Assembly: GCA_003508835.1 (NCBI GenBank)
Contig: PUFA01000022.1
Location: 2,232,001-2,296,000 of the forward strand
Source of the DNA: Eonycteris spelaea
Lineage: Eukaryota > Chordata > Mammalia > Chiroptera > Pteropodidae
Direction of reading: 5' to 3'
Length of the DNA stretch: 64,000 nucleotides
Shown here: one piece after another, positions 24,530-36,834 of the stretch
How the letters are laid out: the number at the start of each line of letters is the position of its first letter
Numbering within the stretch: position 1 is the first letter of the stretch
Made by a program: the position numbers and the translations under genes
Notes under the pieces: generated by a model
The model's database searches: none
What the model was told of the DNA's origin: nothing
The model's input: the letters and a program-made list of their open reading frames with translations, nothing else

Positions 24530-24866
24530 ATACCTTGGTTAGTGATACACACATATTCAGTCGTATGTTTTTTATGGGCTTTGAGCTTCCTTTCCCTCTG
24601 CATATTTCTACCTATTTGTTTGAAGATCTTCTCTGTTACCTTCAAAATTCAGTTTAGTTGTCACTTGTCCTGTGACATTTCTTTGCCCCCACTCCCATCT
24701 ATATCACCCCCCACACTGCCACATGCCCATGATTCTACTGTTTCATTGAACAATCTCTGGAGCCATTGTTTACATGGTTTTCACTCACAAGATTATACTT
24801 TCCTTGTGCATTGTACAGTGCTTAGCATATTTTAGGCACTCAATACGTGTTTGTTGGATTGAATGT
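24530..24866 (+). repeat. L2 LINE 3' region
   Basis: Sense L2. 'tgtcacttgtcctgtgacatttctttgcc' is followed by C-rich sequence, then 'ttgtgcattgtacagtgcttagcatattttaggcactcaatacgtgtttgttggattgaatg'. The last block is the diagnostic L2 tail. The 110-codon open frame over this segment is incidental. Confidence 0.7.
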
Positions 24867-24869
24867 GTT

Positions 24870-25440
24870 GGAATTAATTATATTGTGTATAATCCAATTA
24901 GTTGGAGTGATATTTGAACAGAAGAGTCCACAATGAGCAAGAGTTCAGAAATGAAGGTGAAGACTAAATGGATACCAGAGGGGCAATATTTGAAAAAAAA
25001 AAAAAATTGGCAGCATTTGATAATTCAGAAGATATTGACCCTAAGAAGTTGAACTTGAGTGATTGAAAAAGCATGTATGATAACAGAATTAAGAAAATCA
25101 GAAAGAAGAGCTAGATGTGAAAGCACATGATGGATTCTACTTTGGTGCTCTTTGAAAAGCATGCTCAACAATTAACTTTTGGAAGAAAGTCACATTTTAG
25201 ATTTCACGCTAGTTACAAAACAGCATTTGCTTAATCCATTTATCTTAACAGTGAAATGGTTAAGACCAAGATTAAGAAGTGAAAGACTTAAAAACCAGGC
25301 AAATAAAATTAGAAAATATATAAACTTACACAAAAATGACATTTGTTTCCATCTGTTCTCTATTGCGATACTGTTAAGAACTGCTAAGCTCGCGCTCTGA
25401 GAATGTGCGTGTGCATGTGTGTGTGCTTATTAAGGCAGCA
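24870..25440. other. AT-rich unique DNA, nothing recognised
   Basis: No gene or confident repeat is seen. A 13-base A run lies at about 24993-25006. Confidence 0.4.
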
Positions 25441-25442
25441 AT

Positions 25443-25478
25443 AGAGCAGCATAATGCTCTGCATTATGCATTTGCTCT
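25443..25478. repeat. Bulged hairpin, 15 bp of pairing
   Basis: GCATAATGC (25449-25457), loop TCT, and GCATTATGC (25461-25469) form a perfect 9-bp stem. AGAGCA (25443-25448) also pairs with TGCTCT (25473-25478) across a 3-nt bulge. The flanks are AT-rich unique sequence. Its origin could be a small DNA-transposon relic, a structured site or chance. Confidence 0.8.
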
Positions 25479-25857
25479 TTATAAATTTCCTTTATGCTTA
25501 TTTAATGCATATGTTCTTATTCTTTGAATGATCAAAACACTTTTGTAGTAATTAAGATCATGCCAGTCTTCAGGCCAGCACAAAATGAGGAAAGCTCTTA
25601 AAACATGCTGTCATATTTGCTAAAAGGTAATTTTTCCTTTTCTGTATTATCTCCATACTCAGTAATACAGTGAAACAAACCAGCATTACATGGGCGTGAT
25701 TGTCTTTCTGTGGAAACAATTAGGAGAGGGAGAGAAGGATTTGCAACTCAAATATTAATGGTAATTTTTATACGTTCTTGATCACACACACAGACGCACA
25801 CATACTCACACTCAGTGAAGAGTATAAAGGCATTTCTGCCCAGAAACTGAATTAGAA

Positions 25858-26130
25858 AGAATGGAAGGAAGGAAGGAAGGAAGGAAGGAAGGAAGGAGGG
25901 AGGGGAGGGAGGGAGGGAGGGAGAGTGGGTAGGTGGGTGGGTTGGAGGGAGGAAGGGAGGAACGGAGGAAGGAAGGAAGAAAGGAGGGAGGGAGAGAAGG
26001 AAGGAGGTGGGGAGAGAAAAGAAAGATAAAAGAAAAAAGAAAGGGGAAGAGAAAAAAGAGAGGGAAAGAAAAAGAAAGAGGAAAGAAAGGAAAGGCAGAA
26101 GGAGGGAGAGAAGGAAAAAAAATTACTTGG
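25858..26130. repeat. Long purine tract (GGAA/GGGA)n
   Basis: About 270 bp consist almost entirely of A and G on the plus strand. It begins as pure (GGAA)n (about 25863-25897), becomes (GGGA)n with four or more consecutive GGG runs (about 25896-25922), passes a short T-bearing ggt/gggt patch, and ends in mixed aaag/gagg units. The tract can in principle form triplex (H-DNA) and G-quadruplex structures. The open frames over it on both strands are by-products of base composition. Confidence 0.95.
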
Positions 26131-26179
26131 GAAACACGGAAAAAATGAAATTCCGTATGACACATTGCTATTTACTTCG

Positions 26180-26480
26180 TGAAGCATCATCTCCCTCTCT
26201 TCGTGGACATCTGAAGTTTAATCCCTTGAGGATAACCAGACAACCAGTAGAGAGCAAGCAGCTCACAGTCACCCCATCACAGAGTCCAGCCTTGGGTATC
26301 TACACGCAAGCCCCACCCCCCGGGCACTGGCTCAAGGAGACCACCCCCATGCCCACTCGTGTAGCCGGGACACCGGGAGCAGGTGCCTGTGGTGATGGCG
26401 GGACCTGCAGGTGGCATGTGCCGGGGTGGGCAGGGGGCCGACTGTTGTTATGGGGGATGGACTGACGATATCTGCTACAG
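26180..26480. other. GC-rich unique patch
   Basis: Following the purine tract, about 26280-26460 is C- and G-rich ('caagccccaccccccgggcac', 'gtagccgggacaccggg') in an otherwise AT-rich setting. No coding character or known repeat is recognised. It may be an unclassified transposon or LTR fragment. Confidence 0.3.
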
Positions 26481-26678
26481 AAGGTGTAGAAATACCTTAA
26501 TTTATGTATACTAGATAAATACATAATACATTTATTAGCGTTTCCATCTAAGAAAGAAGTTTTCTAATAGAGGAAATAATAAAAACTCAATGTACGCTTA
26601 GTGAATTGCCCAGTTTTCTGGCTGAGAGGTTACCAAAATGAGAAAGTGGGACCATAATGCATAAGGAAAATGAGATAA

Positions 26679-26701
26679 TAAACAAACAAACAAACAAACA
26701 C
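26679..26701 (+). repeat. (AAAC)n microsatellite
   Basis: Five or so perfect aaac units. Simple repeat. Confidence 0.9.
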
Positions 26702-29190
26702 CTGGTTGCGATGTGAATGGTAAGATCCAATAAGGTGTGAGATACGAAATTCTTAATTTACTTGCACCATACATATCTCCTGGTATATCAAACTGGTTCT
26801 GAAAATGTGCCTTTATCCTTTGGATAACTTTTCCAGAAGAACCTAGAAATCACTCCTTCTTGCTGGCCATCTCGTCATTTTGTAGAATACTGGAATCTGC
26901 TAGGGAAGGAGATCCAGGAGGAGGAAGTGGAGCGGGATGAGGACGGGGAAGGGTAATGGAGCTGGAGAAACAGGGCAAGGTGGAATGGAAGCTCTTAAGG
27001 AAGAGTGATCTTGACATGCTGCAAAAACTGAAGCCCAGCTGGGTCAGAGCCCATAGGAGGAGAAGATGAGGGGGTGGGTGGGGCCCTATGATGCGGGTCT
27101 TCGGTCCCTCAACACTAGGAAGCACATGACATGGGGTCATAAGTCTCTAAATGGCAGTTTATACAACCACTTCTTCTCAAAACAGGCATTTTATTAAGCT
27201 GCCCTGGTAATTCTAATGTAAATGGGTTTATGAGGCACAGCCCTAAACGGTTAAAAAGTTACATGAGTTTCAACCTGAAGCTAGCAACTTGGGCTCAGCA
27301 TGATTTCACGATCTAGCCAGCCACCCCCTTTTAGAAAAACACACTTACACCCACAGACACGATTTTTTCATAGCTCTTTATAAAGTTTGTTATTTAAAAT
27401 ATTTTTCATTCAACAATTAGAAATAACAGGCACACACATCTATGCTCTAACAAACATCACTAGCTGTCTGGCCATTGAAAGAGTTAGCTAACCTTTCAAA
27501 ACTGCAGTAATCTAATCTCGGAAGTGGAAGTATTTATGTCACAGGATGGGTATGAGGCTAACTGAAGTTAGGCAATTTTGGAGATAAGGCAAGGGCATTT
27601 ACTTATCACAGTGCGAGGCGCTATGAAAGCTATATGTTAAAATAAATGAAACGCAAATATCTGGTTATCGTGATTTTAGTGTCAATGCATTTCAATAAAA
27701 GTATCTTTAGTAAATATTTTTTTTTCAGTCCTGCCCCAATTTTGAAAATAGGTAATCAGTGAAGAGGCAAACGTTCAGAGAAGCAAAATGAGCAAAAGAT
27801 GGTAATATTTGCTTTACCAGCTCAGTTCTATTATTTTAAGATGGCTTTTTAAAAAGAAATTGTGTGGGAAAACTATCTTTTATTTGAAGCTTTACAATTT
27901 AAGAAATGAGTAGAAAAAGGAAGAATCCTTTCAAGGTTAAGAAAAAAAGATATATAAAAAGGTAGCTATTTAGAATTAAACATATTTCTTGTTGGGTCCT
28001 GTTTGTTTTTTTTGTTGTTTTAATCTTACTAGGGACAAAGAGAAGGTATATACCAAGCTATTTTGTTTTACTTTGCTTGACTTATGAAATCTTTTGTGGT
28101 TTTCATTTAACATGGAGGATTTCTTATGACATATTCTCATAAAAATCATTAAGATAATGCTGTATATTTGGAGCGATATGGGAAAGGTTGTTAATTGGTC
28201 AATGTTCATCATTTATGTACATAAATCATGACCCCATTAACTAAATATTCTCTTCCTAAACACCAGCAATTTTAGATCTAAATTATCTAAATAATTGACT
28301 CCATTTTTCATTTTGGCTCGCCATTGTACACTCAACCTTTGACTTAAAGATGAATATGAGCTTTTGTAAATTTAGCTGACATTACCAAATTGCTTATTTT
28401 CTTAATGATGTTTATCTAATTAGAGTCTTAATCTGAAATAACTTTCTTTCCTTAACCCCAGGCAAGTCGCTGCTGACTTCATGCTTTAAATTCCAAAATA
28501 TACACTAGATATCAGTGAGACGTTGGCTGGCTTACTAGAACTCAATTAGAAAAATGTAACGCAACATTTTTTCAAAAATAAAATAAGGTGGCAGAGAATC
28601 ATGCTCTCTTTGATTAGACTGGAACTAAAGCAAATTTAAAGAGCGTGTTTTTAATGGCATTTGTGCCTATGAGTTGCTTCATTACTTTAAGGTCATTGGT
28701 TTCTTATTAAATAGTAGAAGAGCAAACAAAGAAAGAAAATTAGGGTTTTTTATGGATTTATTTCCCAGAAAGCAAGCTACTTGATCTTTGAATTTGTTGG
28801 CCAATTTCAGGTGATTTCTTAAGCCTTTGTCTTATAATGATTTTTTTTTTTTTTAAACTCCAGTGGAATGGGAGGAGAGTGATCTTTCCTGCTGTTTTAT
28901 GGCTAACAAGCATTCCCACTGAGAGACAGCAGGAACTAGTCAGAACAACAACACTGATACTGGGATGTGGCTTTCCCAGCTAACAAAAAAGGATTTGGAC
29001 TTCTCAGTTATCTGGAGCTTGAACTTGAGTTTCTCATTTTTCCTCTCACCAATATTTCCCTTGAAGATAGATTCCCCAGAAAATCACTTCTTACTTGATT
29101 AATTGTATCATATTTGCATTTGTGGTATTTGCAATGAATTTTATTTATATTTTTACATTTACTGACCTTATCTGGGGCTCTTTAAGTTCT
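26702..29190. other. Unique DNA, nothing recognised
   Basis: No gene or confident repeat is seen. About 26870-27120 is purine-rich and GC-richer. The rest is AT-rich, with T runs at about 27717-27725 and 28842-28855. Confidence 0.4.
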
Positions 29191-29194
29191 TTGT

Positions 29195-29520
29195 CTCTAG
29201 TGGTTTGTAAATAACCTAGAAGCAACAAAGTACCACACACTGGGTGCTTAACACAATGTGTGTTTATTGTCTCACCGCTTCGGAGGCTAGAAGTCCAAAA
29301 TCAAGGTGCTGGCAGGACCACAGCCTCTCTGAAGTCCGAGGGCGAACACCTCTGTGCCTCTTTTAGCCACCCTTTTCCAGGACATAAGGCTATTCTGTCT
29401 TGATCACGGTTAACCGACCCATTGACCGTGGGGCTTATGTAATGGGCTAATACTCCTTCAGTAACTGTCAGCGGGAACCTCCACACACACTCACTCTACC
29501 ATTGGTTTCCAGGTTCCCAC
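29195..29520 (-). mobile_element. MLT1-type LTR fragment (ERVL-MaLR)
   Basis: In antisense, 'aacaaagtaccacacactgggtgcttaacac', 'gtttattgtctcaccgcttcggaggctagaagtccaaaatcaaggtgctggcagg' and 'cctctctgaagtccgagg' are the reverse complement of the MLT1 3' half. That half runs 'cctgccgacaccttgat..ggacttc..agcctccagaactgtgag' with 'ataaat' and '...ttaagccacccagt'. The 5' half is lost or unrecognisable. A sense MLT1 LTR lies less than 1 kb downstream. Confidence 0.7.
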
Positions 29521-30273
29521 ATGCTCTTGCTATAACCAACCAGGAATGGCCTTGCTTTTTCATGTATCTTACAGACTAGTTAGAAATATTTGCCACCTAG
29601 CTTATATCAATAATTCCTTGCCTATGACCAGTTTTCGGTGGGGTTGATTGCATTTTCCATAAAACATTTAGAAATGGAAAGGGAGACTGTTTATTTAAGG
29701 ATTGGAGCCTCCCAAGAAATCGCTGAGAAATCATTCACATCGTGCGTGCTCTCACTCTTCAAACACATGTGCTTGATGACGGAGGGCATTCTAATCCCTT
29801 GATTGAGACATGGCTTCCCTCGCATGCCTAGTTATCACTGTGGGCTTGTTTACAGGGGAAGAGCGGCAATTGTGTTGGGTTTCAAAGCATCACCTGGATC
29901 AATAAACTGTGTCACGGAGTATTCCGCGCTCTGCACGGGACCCAGCACCCGAGAGCACTGCCCATCCAGCCTTCTCCCATCCAGCAGAAGCTGCTCCTGC
30001 CTGCTCCAGCTCTGACAGGGCTATGACGTTCAAGGATTCATTTTCACTGACTTATATGCCATTAAGACCTTGACAGAAAACTGGGAGATGTAAAACTATG
30101 GGGTACTTTTTCTTACTTAGGAGAAAAATGTCAAAACTCAGAATAGTCTTGACCTCTTTGGCCAATGCAAAGTACTTAATTCTTTAACATTTTGATGCAA
30201 ATTCACTCAGTATATTCCTTAAACATACTATAAATTTATGTCTCTCTTTCCAAGGGAGAAACGTAATATAGTC

Positions 30274-30752
30274 TGTTATGCGTTGAACTGTGTCCCCATG
30301 AAAGATATGTTGAAAGTCCTGATCTACGGTTCCTGTAATGGAAACATACTTTGAAATAGTGGATTTGTCAGCTAGTACGAGGTTATTGGAGCGGCCTGGA
30401 ACCCAGTATGGCTGGTGTGTGTCTAAGAAGATGGAAATTTGGACACAGGCACACACAGGAAGGAGAACGCCGTGCGAAGATATAGATACAGGGAGAAATC
30501 ATCTCTGTGACACAGAGGCGGGTTGAAATGACGCATATATAGACCAGGGAACGCCAAGGGCTGCCTATGGGTGCCAGAAGCTAGACGAGGACAAGAGGCG
30601 TTGTCCCCGGCGGCTGCAGCGGGGCTGTGCCCCTGCCATCAGCTCGGCTGTGGACCTCTGGCCTCCAGAACTATGAGATAACACACACGCGTCGCTTTAA
30701 GCCACCCAGTTTGCGGCACTCCGTTACGGCAGCCTTAGGAAATGACAATATT
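30274..30752 (+). mobile_element. MLT1-type solo LTR, near complete (ERVL-MaLR)
   Basis: This is the best-preserved LTR in the window. In order it has 'tgttatgcgttgaactgtgtcccc', 'aagatatgttgaaagtcctgat', 'actttgaaatagtggatttgtca', 'cccagtatggctggtgtgtgtctaagaaga', 'ggaaatttggacacaggcac', 'gagaacgccgtgcgaaga', 'cctctggcctccagaactatgagataac', 'ttaagccacccagtttgcggcact' and 'gttacggcagccttaggaaa'. These are all MLT1 landmarks from start to end. An A-rich tail (30759-30790) follows. No internal sequence is attached, so it is a solo LTR. Confidence 0.85.
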
Positions 30753-32370
30753 GTTCTAAAAAAAGAAAAAAAAAAAAAAGAAAAGAAAAAGTCTCAAAGT
30801 ACTGACTGCCACCTCCTACTTTTCCTTTCCTTTCCTCCAAGATAAATTAATTCCAAGCAGAAATGTAAGGAACCAGTGCTAGAACTGTGAAGTCCTAATA
30901 TAAGATAGAAATGAGAAGCCACTGAGTGTTTTTGAATGGGGGTTGGCACGATAAACTGGGGGCGAGGGGTCAGATATATGTTTTAAACTGACTGGGTTTT
31001 TAAAATGGCGTCATTCAGTAAAACCAGATGCATTGTGAAAGAACGACTGGGAAGGAAGGAAGTGACAAATGACTAAAATGAAGACAGGAAGACAGCGTCA
31101 CACTCAGATAGTAAGGCAATATAAAGAGCAATCACGATGATGACGTTTGAAATAAGAATGGCATAAATTTGACTCGAGAAAATTTTTAAGAGAAGAATTG
31201 GCAAAGTTGATTCACAAAACATACATATTTACATTCATCCGGGAAATAAAAGGGCAAAGCTAACCATGGCTCTCCCAGTCCTAGTGAGGAAAAAGCAGTT
31301 CATTCAGTCGATAGTGTACTGTAGACATTTGTAAGGGAAAAAATCACTTGGATAAGATACCATGGAAAAAAATACTTATCTTTTGATTTATTGGGCTTAA
31401 GATAAGCTGCATGCATCAGCTAGAGATTGAATTCAGAAAGCGGTTCCTCAGCCCTGGAAAGAGAGGGCGGAGGGGGACAGGGCCGGTGGGCAGTCGCGGG
31501 CAGCCTTGGGACGGGCAAACAGTGAGTAGTGCTGGCTCCTGCAGCTCTCTGCTCTGTCATTTGTACACATTGATGTCTCTCCTCATGCTCTGGAGGTGGC
31601 TGCTAGAGCCCCAGTTGCAGGCAGGAAGAAGGATAAAATGGAAGAAGCATAAGGGCCTGCCAACTCTGTAGGTACTTAAAAGCGTTTTCCAGGAACCCTG
31701 TGCAGCCACCTCCCACCGCACCACCAGCCTGCAGGAGGGGAGCGGGCGGAGGTGCTGCGGGGCAGGCCAGAGGGAGCAGCTAGCGGGCTCTGCTGCTGGG
31801 ACATCCCTGCTTGCTGGGTTGTTTAACTACTGAAATGCGATCTCGTTCTGATTCCTTGCCAGTGGATTAGCTCTAGTGCTTTAAATGTTTTCCTTTCCAG
31901 ACATTTAGAGAAAGCCTGCAGAATCAAGCTAGTAAATCACGAAGTACTGTAATGTTTTTGTGTAAACATTTGCCTGTTTATATGCCTTTGTGTATATTTC
32001 TGCTTTCTGAAGAGTGATATAAATTTTTGTCGTCTGTTTTCAGTAGTCTATATTTCTTTTATATCTTACATTAACATGGGCAATTAAAAGTTGATTTTGC
32101 CCTAAAGTGCTGAATAGGTAAAATTATTTTACCTTTGATTATGATAAAATATATGCGCTTTTTTTTTTGTATTCTATGTATCAACACACAACAAAAGGAG
32201 AGAATTGTGACTTTTCAAAATGCACATCATTTGATTGCTTGGCTCAGAATATAATGTGAGAGCATAATATCCTAAATTATATGGCAATTATAGTTAACGA
32301 ACTTCCTGTTTTACAGAAAAATTATTTCTCTTTTACACATTTAATACATTTCCTTTTATTTAAACAAAAG
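30753..32370. other. Unique DNA, nothing recognised
   Basis: An A-rich run occupies about 30759-30792. A GC-richer patch at about 31440-31800 ('ggccggtgggcagtcgcggg', 'gggagcgggcggagg') has no recognised gene or repeat. It carries an open frame of 86 codons with no domain features. Confidence 0.35.
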
Positions 32371-32374
32371 GAAA

Positions 32375-32510
32375 CAGAATAGTTTATTCAACATTCACTC
32401 AAAAATATTTATTTTTTTTCTGAATGCCAGACATTATGCTCAACTGCAAAGTCAGATTCAGTGGTAAATAAAACAAATTTAGATTCAATATTTCTGAGGA
32501 AGTGTATGCC
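32375..32510 (-). repeat. L2 LINE 3' end fragment
   Basis: 'agtttattcaacattcactcaaaaatatttattttttttctgaatgccagacattatgctc' and 'gtggtaaataaaacaa' match the antisense L2 tail ('tcattcaacaaatatttattgagtgcctactatgtgccaggcac'). Confidence 0.6.
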
Positions 32511-33198
32511 AAGGCAAATTTATTTTATCTATGGGGTCCGATATGATAAATGCATATATGTGAGATAGGTATATATTTGGTCATAATGTTCCTGGTGCGA
32601 TGCAGACAGAATATAAAGGTGGAGAAGGCTTAGTGTGGAGGTAAAAGGTGCTGACTTGCATTCGCACTGGTTAGGGCTCGCCAGGGCCACCCACTTCGCC
32701 TGCGATTTCATACTGGGTGGTGGTGCATGTCAGGATGAATGGACCCTCCTGCAGAAAGTGACTAGAACTAAAATAATAATAATTATTATGATAATAATAA
32801 CAGTCAGTTTGGAAAGCACTTTCTGACATATTTTCTAATGTAGAGGTCAGTGGTTCGCCCTTCAACTCATAATTCTTGATCTGTTTCAAACAACGTCTTG
32901 TCTGTTACTCGTCTCGTCACTTCCCAGGAGCACTCTCAACTCTCATCCAGTTTGACTTGATGTCGTGTAGATTCAATGAGCAAATGTTCGGAAACATTAT
33001 AACTTCATTTGGAATTTATTGAGTTGGCATGAGAAATAAGATGAGACAAGTGCAGATTTGCAGCCTTCTGCCTCAAACCCATTATTCATCTGGAATTTAA
33101 TTCAAGAGGATAGTCTTAAAATACACCTATATAAGAATTTGCCTTTGTCAAAAATATAAAATCTTGAACATGTTTAAAATTTATTATATACACATAAA

Positions 33199-33222
33199 TT
33201 ATATATATATATATATATATAA
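33199..33222. repeat. (AT)n microsatellite
   Basis: Perfect AT dinucleotide run bordered by aaatt on both sides, making it self-complementary. Confidence 0.9.
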
Positions 33223-33989
33223 ATTATAACATATGTCTTATATTTTAAATGTAAAAAATGTTAAGCTTCTAATGGGTGATGATGCTATGATGCTAAGATG
33301 TAACTTATGTTCGATTCTTAAAAAAACATTAGCAGCATACGCTGTGACTGAATGTTAAAGTTTCCAAATATAGGGAAAATTGTTTTATCAGTTTTTACTT
33401 AATGCTATGTATTATAAGAACACAAATTCAATGTGATGATATACATGTATAGTAAAATATGTTGTAATTCACAGGCCCAGAAATTCTATTTCTAATTTGT
33501 CCACATATTACGCTTAAGTCGCTTCCAATATATTACAGTGTAAACTTAGCAGTGTCTTAATAGAGGCAGAAACTTTTGATGGATTAAGATCAGCCACTTA
33601 AGGAGTTCTTGGAACACCGAAAGGCTTCGATGATGTTAAACCATATCAATCATCTACTGATGAGCAGATGATATACTATCAGATAGCAAGAAAAAAAGAA
33701 AGAAAGAGAATCAAAAGAAAACAATAGTTTCATTTAAATTAAAATTCGAAGAATTCGACCACTGTGATCATTAAATCTAATTAAACATCTGTCCTATTAA
33801 TCAACTTATAATTTTGTTATAGCCATGACCAATATGAGGGTTGGGTAAAGTGAAGAAAATATAAATGAGGTCGGAGGGCTTTCAGGCTCAAGGATTTCTC
33901 TCACCGTCAACTGGTTTTCATTACAAGATGTTTTATATCCTGACCTGATGCGACCCAAAGCGCCAGGGAAAATATATACTAACTGAGAA

Positions 33990-34245
33990 ACGGCTCTTTC
34001 TAGGGAGCCTGTAGGGATAAAAAAGCTCCCTATGTCCTCAGTTATAATAGAGAGGTAAAAAATATATATAAAGAGAGCAAGTTTTAATTAATGGATAGAA
34101 TATCAATCGACTCCAGTTTCTCTTTCTTCCGGAAAAGCCGTGGTCGCAGCGTCTAGAAGGGTGGGCTTAGGGGGAAGGAACCCGGCTCCTGTGCCCTCCG
34201 CCCACCAGGCACAAAGGCTGCGCGCTGATTAAGTCGCATAATCCA
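33990..34245. other. Hairpin and CpG-retaining patch, unclassified
   Basis: TAGGGAGC (34001-34008) and GCTCCCTA (34025-34032) form a perfect 8-bp stem around a 16-nt loop. About 80 bp downstream, 34125-34240 is GC-rich with several CpGs ('cttccggaaaagccgtggtcgcagcg', 'ctgcgcgctgattaagtcgc'). It contains a TTCCGG ETS-type site. No repeat or gene is recognised. Confidence 0.35.
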
Positions 34246-34249
34246 CGAA

Positions 34250-35830
34250 TACAATTTAAATTTGATAATAAAATATAAGAACACATTACAACCCTCCAAT
34301 TTTTTCTGTCCTAATATAAACCTGAATACTTAAGACATTAGTCTGCAAATCGTAGATGTTATTTGACAAGGTATGGAAGAATCGGTCTTATTTGTTTGGT
34401 TAAATTCTGTCTCAATTCAGCGTTAGTATTATTTCTCACTATATATTATTATCCTATATAAAGACAACTATAAATAATTTCCTAGCCAGCAACTAAAATT
34501 ACAAAAAATATATTCAAATAATTTAATTGTTGTTATATAATTTATATGAGGGAAGTTTTTCTTGGTGCACTTTAAATTTTAAGTGTGCTTGCATTTTGTG
34601 TGCTAAGTATTTAAAATACAGCAGAGGAAAGATGTTATAATTATCAAGGAATCATAAGCAAAAAGGTTTGGGGAGTGTACATAAATTATAGAATGAAAAA
34701 GAAAAGGGAAACTTGACATTTGGACAGGACACAGGAGAGCATGTTCCAGAAGAATCCAAAATAGAGATGACAGATAAAGTAGTAGATGCCCAGTTATGCT
34801 GGAATTTTAGGTAAACTCAATTGTTTTTTTAATGTAAGACTGTCTCATGCAATATGTGTGGCACGCTTACACTGAAAAAAATATATTTTTTTTCTGAAAT
34901 ACAGATTTAACTAGGCATTCTATATTTTTATTTGCTAAGTCTGGCACTCATTCCCAAAACAATTTTATAAAAAAAATCGAAATGAAAGTTTAAAATGTTT
35001 AATTAACAAATACAGGATAAATAAAATATGTGGGCAATTCAAATGCTGTGGTTTATATCCAAACTATCATTAAAAAAAAAAAAACTTTTCACAAAAATAC
35101 AAATAAGGGATGGTTATATTTTTATACCACAAAGAGAATATCATGAAGATCATACATAAAAATAGAAAAATTTAAATATTTTTTGAACATTTCACCTATG
35201 TCAACCATTTTAACTACCAGTTTAATATGATGCAACAAGAACAAGTAACTGGTAAAGTACAGGCGAGTTTTTTACTAAAAAATTAGTTTCTAGAGAAATT
35301 TCATTTGCTTAAAAACTATGGGAGTCTTTTTAATATTCAAATATTCTTTATATATTTACATACCATTTTTCTATATCAATTACATTTGGAAATATGATTT
35401 GAATTATCATTTATAAATATAGATGCCACAAATATGCCAAAGACTCTGAAATTGCTGATGACAGCATTCACAAGTAATTATAAATATTTAAACAAAAGCC
35501 AAAAATACAGCTGCTATGTTTATTTGCTAATGCTCAAAAGGAAATATTTACATTCATTTTGTTTTAATCTGAAGCCATTGTACTCAGAAAAGATATACAG
35601 AAAATTGGCTGTATTTTTTAAAAAATTTAGATGTATTACTTCATTTGTACTAGGCAAGCTATCTGGGATAAGTGTGCAATACTTCTTAGGGCATTCAAAA
35701 ATTATAAATTAACATTTTTCTTCAAATACTCAAATGCCTTCTAAGGTTAACACACACCCCTTCCCCACCACACACACATTCGGGAGAGGGAGAAAATAAA
35801 TGTTATTTCATTTACATTTGGTTTAAAGCT
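34250..35830. other. AT-rich unique DNA, nothing recognised
   Basis: No gene or repeat is recognised. A 13-base A run lies at about 35071-35084. The 92-codon frame at 35434-35712 has no domain features. Confidence 0.4.
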
Positions 35831-35834
35831 GGGT

Positions 35835-36015
35835 TTTGCAAACCTGGTCCTTGTACCATTTGTGGCCCGATAACTTGGGGATGTGGGGAGTAGTTATGCT
35901 ATATATTATAGGGTATTTAGAAGCATCCCACTAGATGCTTCACCTTCAAGTTGTAACAGTCAGCGATGTCTCTAGACAAAGCCAAATATTCCCTGGAGGG
36001 TCAAGAGTAGAGGAC
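35835..36015 (-). mobile_element. MER5-like hAT-Charlie fragment
   Basis: Antisense order of the MER5-type element: 'gggtatttagaagcatcccactagatgcttcacc', 'ttgtaacagtcagcgatgtctctagacaaagccaaatattccctggagggtcaag'. The left part is decayed. A sense copy of the same kind occurs at 45330-45490. Confidence 0.7.
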
Positions 36016-36059
36016 AAACTTGTCTGTGGTCCCCTAAAATAGCTATTTGACCATTTATT

Positions 36060-36165
36060 TAATCATTAATAGCACCAATAATAACAACCCTATTTATTCA
36101 GGGCTCAATATGTGTTAGATATACACTATGTTTAATCATCTTAATTGTAATACGTAAATGCAATT
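36060..36165 (-). repeat. MIR fragment, weak
   Basis: 'aataacaaccctatttattcagggctcaatatgtgttagatatacactatgtttaatcatc' resembles the antisense MIR tail. It is short and adjoins an L1, so confidence is low. Confidence 0.35.
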
Positions 36166-36179
36166 TGTCTTCTTTTTCA

Positions 36180-36830
36180 AATGACTTTATTTTTTAGAAC
36201 ATTTTAATATCCACAATGAAACTGAGAGACAGCACAGAGATTCTCTCTATGCCCCCTACCCTTACACATGCATCTCTGCCCCATTATCGATGTCCCCCAC
36301 ATCACAATCACCCTAAATCCATAACGCATATTAACATTCATTCAGCGTTGTACATTCTACGGGTTTGAAAAATTTATGACATGCATCCATCATTATGGTA
36401 CCATGCAGAGAATTTTCACTGCCTTAAACTTCCTCTGTGCCCCACATATTCATCTCTTCCCCTTCGTCAGCTCCCAGCAACCACTCATCATTTTACTATC
36501 TTTGATATTTTGTCTTTTGCAAAATGTTATGTAGCTGTAATGATATACTACGTAGCATTTTCATATTGGCTTTTTTTTTTCCCAACTAGTAATATACATT
36601 TGTTTCTTCCATTTTTTTTTTTAAGGCTTGATGGTGCATATCTTTTTAGTGATGAATAATATACCATTGTCTGATGGAACATAGTTTATTCATCTGTTTG
36701 GCGACTAAAGGGCATCTCAGTTGCTTCCAATTTTTCACAATTATGAATAAAGTTGCTATAAACCCCCACATGAAGGTTTTTTAATGGACATAAGTTTTCA
36801 TCTCCTTTCAGTAGATAACGAGGATTGCAA
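36180..36830 (-). mobile_element. L1 3' end, old L1M-type, antisense
   Basis: The right part carries an unmistakable antisense L1 3' signature: 'gatgaataatataccattg', 'tagtttattcatctgtttgg', 'aaagggcatctcagttgcttcc', 'ttttcacaattatgaataaagttgctataaac' and 'acataagttttcatctcctttc'. The left part ('cattttaatatccacaatgaaactgagagac', 'gcatccatcattatggtaccatgcagagaa') is the 3' UTR. The 92-codon open frame inside it is incidental. Confidence 0.8.
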
Positions 36831-36834
36831 TTGT

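Noticed and set aside
25812..26465. Open frames of 71-152 codons rich in Lys/Glu/Arg or Ser/Pro/Phe
   Set aside because: They are translations of the purine tract on either strand. Composition alone keeps them free of stops.
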